Below, piece by piece: positions 47,238 through 56,341 of a DNA stretch of 64,000 nt. The stretch is taken from contig NZ_AP024154.1 in NCBI RefSeq assembly GCF_015533855.1, positions 2,734,501 through 2,798,500 on the forward strand, in the 5' to 3' direction. The DNA comes from Echinicola sp. 20G (lineage in GTDB: Bacteria > Bacteroidota > Bacteroidia > Cytophagales > Cyclobacteriaceae). Both the position numbers and the translations under genes were made by a program. Position 1 is the stretch's first letter. Each line of letters opens with the position of its first letter. The notes under the pieces were generated by a model. That model was not told the origin of the DNA. It worked only from the letters and a program-made list of their open reading frames with translations, and made no database searches.

Positions 47238-47838
47238 AAAACTTGATCTCCAATTGATCTGGAAGTAGTTTAAATGATTTTCTATGCAATGGAGTGGCCC
47301 CCCACTTTTCGATTCCTTCACGGTGCTGCTTGGTAGGGTAGCCAGCATTTTTCTCCCAGCCATAACCAGGATATTGTTTGGCCTTTTCAGCCATTAAATT
47401 ATCTCTATAGACTTTAGCCAGAATTGATGCTGCTGCAATACTGGCAAATTTGCCGTCTCCTTTTACAATGCAATCGAAGGGTATAGTCAATTCGCTTTTA
47501 AACCGATTACCATCTATCAGTAAATGCTCTGGCACAACTTTCAGCATTTCAATTGATCTGCTCATAGCCAAAAAGGATGCGTTTAATATGTTGATTTGAT
47601 CAATTTCTTCCACAGAAGACTCTGCCACTGCCCAAGCAATGGAGTTGTCTTTGATTTCTTGAACCAAACCCTCCCGATTTCCTTTGCTCAGCTTCTTGGA
47701 GTCGTTGATCAATTCATTGGCAAAGTCATTGGGAAGAATTACCGCAGCGGCCACCACTGGGCCACACAGACAGCCTCTACCCACTTCATCACATCCGGCT
47801 TCTAATCTATTAGCTTCTAAATAGGGTAATAGCTTCAT
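47236..47838 (-). CDS. rnhB: Ribonuclease HII
   Basis: 200 residues, standard length. RNase HII motifs: EAGCDEVGRGCLCGPVVAAA (catalytic Asp-Glu), LINDSKKLSKGNREGLV, LLIDGNRF and KGDGKFASIAAASILAKVYR with the third and fourth acidic residues. The C-terminal part YPGYGWEKNAGYPTKQHREG is also typical. It cuts RNA in RNA-DNA hybrids and removes single ribonucleotides. Its first 29 bases overlap the end of the GH63-type gene, so the two are probably expressed together. Confidence 0.96.
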   Translation of the reverse strand: MKLLPYLEANRLEAGCDEVGRGCLCGPVVAAAVILPNDFANELINDSKKLSKGNREGLVQEIKDNSIAWAVAESSVEEIDQINILNASFLAMSRSIEMLKVVPEHLLIDGNRFKSELTIPFDCIVKGDGKFASIAAASILAKVYRDNLMAEKAKQYPGYGWEKNAGYPTKQHREGIEKWGATPLHRKSFKLLPDQLEIKF

Positions 47839-50482
47839 CGTGGATTTTTTCTTCTCTTGGGAAATATTTATGGATCATTTCTGCTACCAGTCCTGTCCAG
47901 CCTGTTTGGTGTGATGCGCCAAGCCCTTTGCCATTGTCTCCATGGAAATATTCATAAAACAGGATGTAATCGCGGAAATGAGGGTCATGTTGCATTTTTG
48001 CATTGTCCCCAAATACCGGTCTTATTCCATCTTCATTTCTCTTAAATATCTCAATGTTGCGCATGGATAATTCCTTTGCGATGATATCAAGGGTGACAAA
48101 TTTACCTGAACCTGTTGGATATTCTATAGGAAAATCGCCACCATAGTAGTAGTTGAATTTTTTCAATGATTCCATGATCAGCCAATTGATCGGGAACCAA
48201 ATGGGGCCTCTCCAGTTAGAGTTTCCTCCAAACATTCTAGTGTCCGATTCGCCAGGTGTGTATTGTACAGTATGTTCGACACCGTTTAACTTCATGGAAT
48301 AGGGGTGATCCTTATGGTATTTGGATACCGACCTGACACCATAATCAGAAAGGAATTCATTGGGGTCAAGTACTTTGTTAAGCAGGCTTTTCATCCTGTG
48401 TCCCCTGAGCAAGGAGAAAAGGTGTCTTTTATCCTTGCCCGGCTCTATCCAGTTCGAAACCAAAGAAGCTAATTTAGGCTTTTCTTTAAGGAAAAAGTCA
48501 AGCCGTTTTTTGAACTCTGTGAGGTTTTCATACATTTCTTCTTTGATGGGTTCCACTGCAAACAAAGGAATAATCCCCACAATGGATTTTACCCTCATTC
48601 TCTTAGGACTCTTGTCATCAATATGCAATACATCATAGAAGAAATTGTCCTTGTCATCCCAAAGACTGATATTGTCACCAGAGATATTGTTCATGGCTCC
48701 AGCGATATACAGAAAGTGTTCTAGAAACTTGGTGGCTGTATATTGATAAACTTGATTTTGCTCACAAAGGTCCAGTGATATTCTCAGCAAGTTCAGGCTG
48801 AACATGGCCATCCATGAGGTGGCATCAGCTTGTTCGAGCCTGGCGCCAAATTGGTCCACATGGCTTCGGTCAAAAAGGCTTACATTATCCAATCCTAGGA
48901 AACCTCCCTCAAAGATATTTTGCCCATCACTATCCTTTTGGTTTACCCACCAGGTAAAGTTGAGCATTAGTTTATGCAAGGCTTTCTCTAGAAACTCATA
49001 ATCTCCTTTGCCGCCATTCATCTTCTTGTCTATTTGGTAAACGCGGTTGATGGCGTAGGCATGAATAGGTGGATTTACATCATTGAAGTTCCATTCGTAG
49101 GCAGGGATCTGGCCATTTGGATGCATGTACCATTCGGTCAAAAGCAATAACAGCTGTTCCTTAGCAAAGACAGGATCCATTCTAGCTATTGGGACGCAAT
49201 GAAAGGCGAGGTCCCAAGCTGCATACCAAGGATATTCCCATTTGTCAGGCATGGAAATGATGTCATAATTTTGTAGGTGCTTCCAGTTATGGTTCCGTCC
49301 TTTTTTCCTTTCAATGGGAGGAACGTATCTCCCAGGGTCACCCTCTAGCCATCTTTCCACATTGTAGTAATAGAACTGTTTGCCCCACATCATTCCCGCG
49401 TAGGCTTGCCTTTGGATGTTTCTCAATTCCTCATCGGTAACATGCCCTTGCAGGTCTAAGTAGAACTCATCCGCATCATGAATCCTTTTTTGTAGGATTT
49501 CATCACATTCTTCAAGGCTAATATCCCCTCCTTTATGTCTCATTCTGAAAACCACTTCTTGGGAACCGCCAGCTGGGATGGTGTATTTATAAAGTGCGGC
49601 AGCCTTAGTGCCAAAATGGGAAGGGTTTAGATGGTCTGCACTGCCTTCCACGACATAATCATTAATAGCATCTTTTAGATACTTTTTTTGATTACCGATT
49701 TTATAGAGTTTCTCCCTATTGGTTTCATTGTCGCAAAAAAGCAACTCAGGCTCTCCTCCAAAATGGAAATGATAATTCCCTGATTTTGGTGAAAAAGCCA
49801 ATATTTGGTTTTCGGATTTTTTGGAGAGTTTGGGAAGAAAAGGTTCATCTCCCGTAAACCAGGTTTTCCTGAACCATATGGTAGGCATCACCCATATGTC
49901 GGCAGCTTCTTTTCCCCTGTTATGAATAGTAGCTTTGGCTACAATGTCTTCATGATCTTCTTTGGCATACTCGATGAAAATGTCAAAATAAGCGTCATCA
50001 TCAAAAATACCAGTGTCAATGATTTCGTATTCAGGATCCAGCTTGCCTCTTTTGGCATTTTCTTCCAGTAGTTCCTTATAGGGGAAAGTGCTCTGAGGAT
50101 ATTTGTAGAGCATTTTCATGTAAGAATGTGTGGGAGTGGAATCCAGGTAATAATAAAGTTCCTTTACGTCCTCTCCATGGTTTCCTTGATTGCCAGTTAA
50201 GCCGAAAAGACGCTCCTTGATCATACTATCTTTACCATTCCAAAAGCCCCATGCCATGCAGAGTTTTTGCTTATAATCGCTGAATCCACCGATGCCTTCC
50301 TCTCCCCAGCGATAGGCTTTGCTCTTGGCATCATCATGGGTTACATTTTCCCAAGCAGCTCCATCAATACTATAGTCTTCCCTTACGGTCCCCCATTGTC
50401 TCTCCGTAAGATAGGGGCCCCACTTTTTCCAGTGCTTGACCCTGTCGCTATCTTCCTTAAGTCTTAGTCTCTCTATATTCAT
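47810..50482 (-). CDS. GH63-type glucosidase (MGH1-like), cytoplasmic
   Basis: 890 residues without signal peptide. The start NIERLRLKEDSDRVKHWKKW and GPYLTERQWGTVREDYS is characteristic of the bacterial GH63/MGH1-like group. The (alpha/alpha)6 barrel has WEYPWYAAWDLAFHCVPIAR (likely catalytic Asp in WD), HPNGQIPAYEWNFNDVNPPI, SWMAMFSLNLLRISL and GGNSNWRGPIWFPINWLIME. GH63 members hydrolyse alpha-glucosides; bacterial relatives include glucosylglycerate or mannosylglycerate hydrolases, so a compatible-solute or storage-sugar substrate is possible. It is separate from the secreted enzymes of the nearby locus. A 7-bp hairpin (50501-50520) lies in its leader. Confidence 0.88.
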   Translation of the reverse strand: MNIERLRLKEDSDRVKHWKKWGPYLTERQWGTVREDYSIDGAAWENVTHDDAKSKAYRWGEEGIGGFSDYKQKLCMAWGFWNGKDSMIKERLFGLTGNQGNHGEDVKELYYYLDSTPTHSYMKMLYKYPQSTFPYKELLEENAKRGKLDPEYEIIDTGIFDDDAYFDIFIEYAKEDHEDIVAKATIHNRGKEAADIWVMPTIWFRKTWFTGDEPFLPKLSKKSENQILAFSPKSGNYHFHFGGEPELLFCDNETNREKLYKIGNQKKYLKDAINDYVVEGSADHLNPSHFGTKAAALYKYTIPAGGSQEVVFRMRHKGGDISLEECDEILQKRIHDADEFYLDLQGHVTDEELRNIQRQAYAGMMWGKQFYYYNVERWLEGDPGRYVPPIERKKGRNHNWKHLQNYDIISMPDKWEYPWYAAWDLAFHCVPIARMDPVFAKEQLLLLLTEWYMHPNGQIPAYEWNFNDVNPPIHAYAINRVYQIDKKMNGGKGDYEFLEKALHKLMLNFTWWVNQKDSDGQNIFEGGFLGLDNVSLFDRSHVDQFGARLEQADATSWMAMFSLNLLRISLDLCEQNQVYQYTATKFLEHFLYIAGAMNNISGDNISLWDDKDNFFYDVLHIDDKSPKRMRVKSIVGIIPLFAVEPIKEEMYENLTEFKKRLDFFLKEKPKLASLVSNWIEPGKDKRHLFSLLRGHRMKSLLNKVLDPNEFLSDYGVRSVSKYHKDHPYSMKLNGVEHTVQYTPGESDTRMFGGNSNWRGPIWFPINWLIMESLKKFNYYYGGDFPIEYPTGSGKFVTLDIIAKELSMRNIEIFKRNEDGIRPVFGDNAKMQHDPHFRDYILFYEYFHGDNGKGLGASHQTGWTGLVAEMIHKYFPREEKIHDEAITLFRS

Positions 50483-50652
50483 GGAATTATCATCATACCT
50501 AAACTCGAATTTACGAGTTTTTATAAAAACAAAATTCCCGAACCAAGTGAGCTTTTGAATTTTATGACCTATTCATAATCGGAAATCGATTGCGCTGGGT
50601 ATAAACTTATCTTTTAAGTGTAAAATAATTTTCACTTACTTAAAAAAAAGGT

Positions 50653-51783
50653 TCAGGAATCGGCATATTTTGGGATGATTGGGCTTCTCGAATAGGAAGA
50701 AGTTTCCTCCAGTTCCAAGATTTCCAAAAGCTTTGCTCTCAGGAGCTTTTCCCAATTTACAAAAATGTGATGAGGTTCCTGCTGTAAGTTTAGAAAATTG
50801 TCGAATTTTTCAAAGTCAAATTCATGGTGTAGGATACCTGCTTCAGATATGCTGGCGTCCAATGCATTACATGCCTGTTCGTACTGTCCCTTAACAGGGA
50901 TCATCATCACTTTTTTGCCAAAGTACATGGCTTCGCATATGGATTCAAAACCTGCGGTGGAAATAAGTCCTTTACAGCTGGCCATCTTTTCCAAGAACAA
51001 AACATCATTGATTTGATGGAAGGTGAGATTGGCCGATGGCATATAGGGATTGGGCATGTCCTTTTTGTCCCAAAAAGCTTCGATCTTGATGTGAGGGTTT
51101 TTCTTTGCGAAAGCAATGGCCTCTTCTGCATACCCTGAATTGACCATGTATGTCAGGATAAAATCTCCCTTTTGGGCATCCAATGCTTTTACTTGAGGTC
51201 TTAATAAGGGAGGTAGAACAGATAGCTTTTTTGAGTGTCCGCTGTTCAGGTTTCTGAATGAAAGGGCGAGGAGCTTGTCTGCATTAAGTGCTGTGATCCA
51301 AGTGTTGAACTTAAATAACACTTTTTGAATTGGTGAGCCAGAGGCAAAAGGGAATTCGGGATGGTAAATCAAGTATTGATGTCCAATGGCCCAGAATGAT
51401 GACTTAGGTCGAAAAATAAAATTATAGATGCCTGCAAGAAGATCATAGAAATTGACAATTACGTCTGGTTGGCTTTGCTGTACAGTTTGATCGATCAATT
51501 TTAGGCTATTGTAGAATCTTCCTGTCTTTAAAAAATTGTATCTAAGGGTTTTTGAAATGTTGATGGACTTTTCTTTCTGATCTGTAATAAAATTAGGACT
51601 GTCGAATTGGATGATGTTGGTCTTAATGTTTTCTTTTACAAACTGAGGGAGTGTCCTTCTATTGCTTCTGCCAATAAGCACATCTGAAACCTCATGTCCC
51701 AACTTTGTCAATTGATCAAACAATGAAATGGCTTGGGTCATGTGCCCACGTCCTTCTCCTTGAACGATGAAAATAAACTTCAT
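50653..51783 (-). CDS. MurG-like glycosyltransferase
   Basis: 376 residues, GT-B fold. The N-terminal Gly-rich loop is IFIVQGEGRGHMTQAISLFD, typical of GT28/MurG-like enzymes. The C-terminal nucleotide-sugar region has LISTAGFESICEAMYFGKKV and PVKGQYEQACNA. No membrane segment; probably a peripheral inner-membrane enzyme. Its start lies three bases after the stop of the LpxH-like phosphoesterase gene, so the pair forms one operon. The acceptor may be a lipid, by analogy with MurG and diacylglycerol glucosyltransferases, but this is an inference. Confidence 0.85.
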   Translation of the reverse strand: MKFIFIVQGEGRGHMTQAISLFDQLTKLGHEVSDVLIGRSNRRTLPQFVKENIKTNIIQFDSPNFITDQKEKSINISKTLRYNFLKTGRFYNSLKLIDQTVQQSQPDVIVNFYDLLAGIYNFIFRPKSSFWAIGHQYLIYHPEFPFASGSPIQKVLFKFNTWITALNADKLLALSFRNLNSGHSKKLSVLPPLLRPQVKALDAQKGDFILTYMVNSGYAEEAIAFAKKNPHIKIEAFWDKKDMPNPYMPSANLTFHQINDVLFLEKMASCKGLISTAGFESICEAMYFGKKVMMIPVKGQYEQACNALDASISEAGILHHEFDFEKFDNFLNLQQEPHHIFVNWEKLLRAKLLEILELEETSSYSRSPIIPKYADS

Positions 51784-51786
51784 GGA

Positions 51787-52644
51787 TTAAAACCTAAAAG
51801 GTGGCAATTCTAAGTCGTCGTTTGATTTAGTGAACGAAACGGCAGAATAGGATTCATCATTTTGTGGCATAGGAATGATTTTGTCATCAGTCGTAACTTT
51901 ACCAAAGTCGATTTCATTATAATAAATGAGTTGCCAGTTTCCTTCATAGTCCTCCGCCAAAGCACTCATGGTTTCTACCCAGTCACCAGAATTATAATAT
52001 TCAATGCCATCAATGATTCTGGCTTCTGCTTTGTGAATATGACCGCAGATGATTCCATCGCAGCCTTTTGCTTTGGCCATCATCGCTAGCTCCTGCTCAT
52101 ATTTGTCTATATAAGACACTGCTGATTTTACTTTGCCCTTTACATATTGTGAAAGTGAAAAGTAAGAAAGGCCTCTTTTACGTCTGTGGTAATTTACCAA
52201 ACGGTTTAACCACAATAAAAAAGTGTATCCAATGTCTCCCATGTAGGCAATCCAGCGGAGATTGGTAGTGATACTATCAAACACATCGCCATGAAGCACC
52301 ATGTATTTCTTTCCATTGGAATGATAGATCAGGTCTTTTTGAATGGAAAGGTTGCCTATTTGTAGAGGAAGGATTTGGTCCAAAAAGTCATCATGGTTGC
52401 CTCTTAGGTAATAGACTTTAGTTTGGTCATTGTCTATCATTTTAAGAATCCTATTAAAAAAACGGGTATGCTTCCTTTTCCAGGATCCAGATTTTTTCAA
52501 TTGCCAACCGTCTATAATGTCTCCATTCAGGATAAGGTTTTCACAACGGTATTTTTTGAGAAAGCGAACCACTTCCTTGGCTTTGGACCCTTTGGTTCCC
52601 AAATGAATATCTGAAACGACGATTGTTTTGAATTGTGTTTTCAA
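51787..52644 (-). CDS. LpxH-like metallophosphoesterase (UDP-2,3-diacylglucosamine diphosphatase family)
   Basis: 285 residues from TTG at 52644; no nearby in-frame ATG exists upstream and KTIVVSDIHLGTKGSKA is the natural beginning. Calcineurin-like metal motifs are intact: SDIHLG, LNGDIIDGWQL, YYLRGNHDDFLD, VLHGDVFD and IICGHIHKAEARIIDG. The long helical insert (WLNRLVNYHRRKRGLSYFSL) suggests a membrane-interacting cap. It differs from the canonical LpxH at 57863-58627. Because of its pairing with a glycosyltransferase, it may hydrolyse a different lipid- or nucleotide-linked pyrophosphate. Confidence 0.86.
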   Translation of the reverse strand: MKTQFKTIVVSDIHLGTKGSKAKEVVRFLKKYRCENLILNGDIIDGWQLKKSGSWKRKHTRFFNRILKMIDNDQTKVYYLRGNHDDFLDQILPLQIGNLSIQKDLIYHSNGKKYMVLHGDVFDSITTNLRWIAYMGDIGYTFLLWLNRLVNYHRRKRGLSYFSLSQYVKGKVKSAVSYIDKYEQELAMMAKAKGCDGIICGHIHKAEARIIDGIEYYNSGDWVETMSALAEDYEGNWQLIYYNEIDFGKVTTDDKIIPMPQNDESYSAVSFTKSNDDLELPPFRF

Positions 52645-52919
52645 GGTATTGCCTGTTTTGCAAGCAAGATAGGTTTGGGGAATTAATTGATGATGAATGG
52701 GTTATTATTAAAATAAGATGTTTTTAAGAGAAATTGGATTTTATTGTGAATTCAATGTTATGGGAATATGAAAAATCATTAACTGGCTGGTATACTGAGG
52801 GGTTGGTTACAGTTTTCATTCCAATGATCTTGCAATTGACATTGATTTTTTGATAATATTCAAAGAGTACCTATTTGGGGGTTATTAGTCACTAATGGGT
52901 AAATTTTTCATTAAGCTTT

Positions 52920-54263
52920 CTACGCATTGAAAATCAATTTGAAAGTAGTGCCTTTTCCAAGGGTTGATTGTACTTGAATGTTTCCTTTGTGTCTGCGCAT
53001 AATTTGTTTTGAAAGGCTTAGCCCAATTCCTGACCCTTTCTTTTTAGTGGTGAAGAATGGGATGAAAATTTTGTTCAAGGCTTCCTCTTCTATGCCTTTG
53101 CCAGTATCTGATATTTCAATGATGATTTTTCCTGCCTCATCGATAAAGGCCCTTAGGCTAATTTTTTTGACCTCAGCTTCCTCTACTGCATGAATGGCGT
53201 TTTGGATAATATTGATCAGTACTTGCTCGATCAAAGAGCTGTCAGCAAATAACAAAAGGTCCTGTGGCTCAATTTTCTTTTCGCAAGAAATATGGGATTG
53301 ATCAATTTGATTATGAAACAAGATGCTCAACTGTTCGAATAATTCTTCAATTCGTATGGCAGAGAATTTTGGCACAGGGATATGTGCAAGACTTCTGAAG
53401 TCACTGACAAAATCAATCAAGCCTTCACTTCTTTTTTCAATGGTGGAAATGCCCATCAGATAATCTTCCACATCTCCAATAGGGACATCTTGATTTTTGT
53501 CCATTTGATTTTGAATATCTCCTTTAATGGTAGAAGCCAAAGAGGAAATAGGCGCAATGCTGTTCATGATTTCATGCGTCAGGACACGGACCAGGTTTTG
53601 CCATGCTTCCATTTCTTTTTCCTCCAATTCACTTTGGATATTCTGTAAGGAAACAAGCTTGAATTTCACGCCTCTAAGAACCAGTTCTATCACATAGACA
53701 GACAACTGCATGATGCCATCAGGATGAGCTATTTTGATCAATTCACTTCCTCCTGTTCTTAGGGTCTGGATGGCATTGTGGAGCTCTTTATTGACTTGTT
53801 CTATTTCCTGAATATAGATTAGTTGATCGATATTCAGCATTCGCTTGGCTGCGGTGTTCAGGATTTGTATGCGACCATCTTCCTCAAAAGTGATCAGCCC
53901 AATACTCAGGTGTTGGAATACTGAGCGGAAATATTGGTAATTGGCCTCCTTTTCTGCTTGATCTTCCTTAAGTTTGGCAAGAATGGCATTGAACTCAATA
54001 TGCAAGTCGTCGGTTTCAGTTCCGTCAAACTTGACAGGATAAACAGTGGCGTAATTGTTTTGTTTGATGTTGTCCAAAAACTGTCTTACCTTCTTAAAGC
54101 TGCTCTCTGCATAATTGATTAGGAAGATAAGTTGGGCAATGACCAAAATGATGAAAAGGGAGGTGAGAAACACTCCCGATTCATTTAATATTGCATAAGA
54201 AAGGACAAAGAGAGTCAGGGTAAGTAAAACGACTCTCCCTAATAATCCGACTTTATAATCCAT
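52920..54263 (-). CDS. Sensor histidine kinase, NtrY/NtrB-like
   Basis: 447 residues. Two N-terminal membrane segments (VVLLTLTLFVLSYAIL and FLTSLFIILVIAQLIFLI) have almost no periplasmic loop, so sensing is likely intramembrane or cytoplasmic. A PAS-like domain follows (HLSIGLITFEEDGRIQILNT). The HisKA box is LVRVLTHEIMNSIAPISSLA with the phospho-accepting His. The ATPase domain has INIIQNAIHAVEEAEV (N box), EISDTGKGIEEEALNKIFIP and GSGIGLSLSKQIMRRHKGN. It overlaps the response regulator gene by 11 bases and should phosphorylate it. Confidence 0.93.
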   Translation of the reverse strand: MDYKVGLLGRVVLLTLTLFVLSYAILNESGVFLTSLFIILVIAQLIFLINYAESSFKKVRQFLDNIKQNNYATVYPVKFDGTETDDLHIEFNAILAKLKEDQAEKEANYQYFRSVFQHLSIGLITFEEDGRIQILNTAAKRMLNIDQLIYIQEIEQVNKELHNAIQTLRTGGSELIKIAHPDGIMQLSVYVIELVLRGVKFKLVSLQNIQSELEEKEMEAWQNLVRVLTHEIMNSIAPISSLASTIKGDIQNQMDKNQDVPIGDVEDYLMGISTIEKRSEGLIDFVSDFRSLAHIPVPKFSAIRIEELFEQLSILFHNQIDQSHISCEKKIEPQDLLLFADSSLIEQVLINIIQNAIHAVEEAEVKKISLRAFIDEAGKIIIEISDTGKGIEEEALNKIFIPFFTTKKKGSGIGLSLSKQIMRRHKGNIQVQSTLGKGTTFKLIFNA

Positions 54264-55635
54264 ATTTTTCCAATCTTCTATAGAGAGAAGCCCTGGTTAA
54301 GCCCAGCTCTTTTGCTGCTTTAGAAATATTGCCTCCGTTTTTGTCGATGGCTTTTTGAATTACATTTTTTTCCACTTCATCTAGATTGAGAGTAGCATTG
54401 TGGTTGACTTTTTCTGTGGCTGGCTTTGAAGAAAGGAAGAAGAAGTCTCTGCTGTCCAATTCATCACCTTCGGCCATGATGATGGCACGTTCTATCGCAT
54501 GCTGCAATTCCCTGATGTTTCCTGGCCAACTGTAGTGTTGCAAAAGCTGTAATGCGGCAGGTTTGAAGCCTTCAAAGTTTTTTCTGTATTTTTTTGCATA
54601 GACCTTGAGAAAGTGGTTTGCAAGAAGGGGGATATCATCTTGTCGTTCCCTTAAAGGAGGCAAGAAGATTTCGACTGTGTTGATTCTATAGAGTAAATCC
54701 TGTCTGAAGGTGTTGTCCATAACCATCTCATGAACTTTCATGTTTGTCGCACAGATTAGTCGAATATCCACAGGGATGGATTTGTTGGTGCCAATTCTGG
54801 TGACTTCTCTCTTTTGAAGGACCGTCAATAGCTTAGACTGCAAAGGCATGCTTAAATTGCCGATTTCGTCCAAGAACAATGTGCCTTTATCTGCTACTTC
54901 AAATCTTCCAGCCCTATCTTCTTTGGCATCGGTAAAGGCACCTCTTTTGTGACCAAAAAGCTCACTTTCAAATAAAGTTTCAGTAATAGCGCCCATGTCA
55001 ACTCCCACAAATATCTCATCCATTCTTAATGACCTGTCATGAATGGCCCTGGCGATAAGCTCTTTTCCGGTTCCATTCTCTCCCAAAATCAGTACATTGG
55101 CGTCAGTTTGGGCAACCTTGTCTATGATGGAAAATATGTTCTTCATGGTAGCACTCTGCCCAATAATTTCTGAGAAGGGCTTCTTCATGTCAGCCTGAAG
55201 CTGCTTGGATTTTTTGGAAATGGTATCTACTTGGTCGTAGCTTTCCTTAAGGCGGCTGGCGGCAGATAGGGTAGCCAGTAGTTTTTCATTTTGCCAAGGC
55301 TTTAATATAAAGTCCGTGGCTCCTTCTTTTAGGGCCTGAACAGCCATTTCTACATCACCAAATGCGGTGATCAATATGACAACCGCTTTAGGGTCTATTT
55401 CTTTGATCTGTTTTAACCAATGGAAGCCTTCTTTGCCTGAGGTGGTGTCCTCGGTGAAGTTCATGTCAAGTAATATGACATCATAATTATTGTTGTTTAC
55501 CAGAAATGGAATTCGTCGAGGGTCTTTTTCGATAGTTACTTCCTTTGCATACTTTTTTAAAAGCATTTTTGCTGCAAACAGTAAGTCCTCGTTATCATCG
55601 ACGATTAAGATTTTCCCAAGGCTAGTTTCTTCCAT
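54253..55635 (-). CDS. Sigma-54-dependent response regulator, NtrC family
   Basis: 460 residues from the ATG at 55635 (a TTG nine codons upstream is possible). Receiver domain about 5-125 (KILIVDDNEDLLFAAKMLLK, phospho-Asp in VILLDMNF). AAA+ domain about 160-385 with Walker A LILGENGTGKELIARA, the sigma-54 loop GHKRGAFTDAKEDRAGRFEV, TLFLDEIGNLSMPLQSKLLT and RINTVEIFLPPLRERQDDIP. A Fis-type helix-turn-helix ends it (GNISKAAKELGLTRASLYRR). It activates sigma-54 promoters when phosphorylated by the overlapping kinase. Targets are unknown. Confidence 0.94.
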   Translation of the reverse strand: MEETSLGKILIVDDNEDLLFAAKMLLKKYAKEVTIEKDPRRIPFLVNNNNYDVILLDMNFTEDTTSGKEGFHWLKQIKEIDPKAVVILITAFGDVEMAVQALKEGATDFILKPWQNEKLLATLSAASRLKESYDQVDTISKKSKQLQADMKKPFSEIIGQSATMKNIFSIIDKVAQTDANVLILGENGTGKELIARAIHDRSLRMDEIFVGVDMGAITETLFESELFGHKRGAFTDAKEDRAGRFEVADKGTLFLDEIGNLSMPLQSKLLTVLQKREVTRIGTNKSIPVDIRLICATNMKVHEMVMDNTFRQDLLYRINTVEIFLPPLRERQDDIPLLANHFLKVYAKKYRKNFEGFKPAALQLLQHYSWPGNIRELQHAIERAIIMAEGDELDSRDFFFLSSKPATEKVNHNATLNLDEVEKNVIQKAIDKNGGNISKAAKELGLTRASLYRRLEKYGL

Positions 55636-55857
55636 TTTGTAGTGTTTTAGATTGTTAAGCAAAAAATAGTTGCTGAAATGATGCCACTTTTCATTTGTTA
55701 CAATATAGTAAAAAGGGAAGGGTTTTGTAGTATTTATTGTTCAAAATCGTACAAAAAAAGAACGGATTCGTACGCTTTTTAAATCAGGTTAGGGAATCTT
55801 TTTTATCCCTTTTAAAAAGTATTACCTTTATCATTATTCACGAAAATAAATAATTAA

Positions 55858-56286
55858 ATGTCTGTAGCAACTAAAGGAAGTACGGTAAAAGTACACTACA
55901 CAGGTAAGTTAAAAGACGGAACAGTATTCGATTCTTCTGAAAACAGAGAACCACTTCAATTTACAGTGGGCGATGGAAATATGATCAAAGGTTTTGATGC
56001 TGCTGTTAATGGAATGGAAGTAGGTCAGGACAAGAGCGTTACTATTCCTTCTGATGAAGCTTATGGAGCAAAGAGGGATGATATGATGATTGATGTGCCA
56101 GTAGAGCAAGTACCTGCGGACATTAAGCCAGAAGTGGGAATGGATCTATCGATTCAAAACCAGCAGGGTCAACCAGTTCCTGTTAAGGTAGTTCACGTAG
56201 ATCAAGAAAAAATCACTTTGGATGCTAACCATCCATTGGCTGGTGAAGATTTGATTTTCGATATCCAACTGGTAGAAATTAATTGA
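55858..56286 (+). CDS. FKBP-type peptidyl-prolyl isomerase (SlyD-like)
   Basis: 142 residues, cytoplasmic. The FKBP half has TVKVHYTGKLKDGTVFDSSE and PLQFTVGDGNMIKGFDAAVN; the insert-in-flap region (DMMIDVPVEQVPADIKPEVG, then QQGQPVPVKVV) is the SlyD arrangement. The end DANHPLAGEDLIFDIQLVEI is diagnostic for SlyD. The metal-binding His-rich tail of E. coli SlyD is missing, so it is probably only an isomerase and chaperone. Single gene with a perfect bidirectional terminator. Confidence 0.95.
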   Translation: MSVATKGSTVKVHYTGKLKDGTVFDSSENREPLQFTVGDGNMIKGFDAAVNGMEVGQDKSVTIPSDEAYGAKRDDMMIDVPVEQVPADIKPEVGMDLSIQNQQGQPVPVKVVHVDQEKITLDANHPLAGEDLIFDIQLVEIN

Positions 56287-56303
56287 TTTCCATCAGTATC
56301 TAG

Positions 56304-56341
56304 AAATAAAAAAACCGGTTGAAAAACCGGTTTTTTTATTT
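56304..56341. terminator. Bidirectional terminator after the FKBP gene
   Basis: Perfect 16-base arms (56304-56319 and 56326-56341), core ACCGGT, six-base loop TGAAAA, A and T runs in both arms. It overlaps the last codons of the convergent small exported protein. Confidence 0.88.

Noticed and set aside
55740..55790. Repeated TCGTAC in the gap upstream of the response regulator as an operator
   Set aside because: Arms are only five to six bases and imperfectly arranged; too weak to support.
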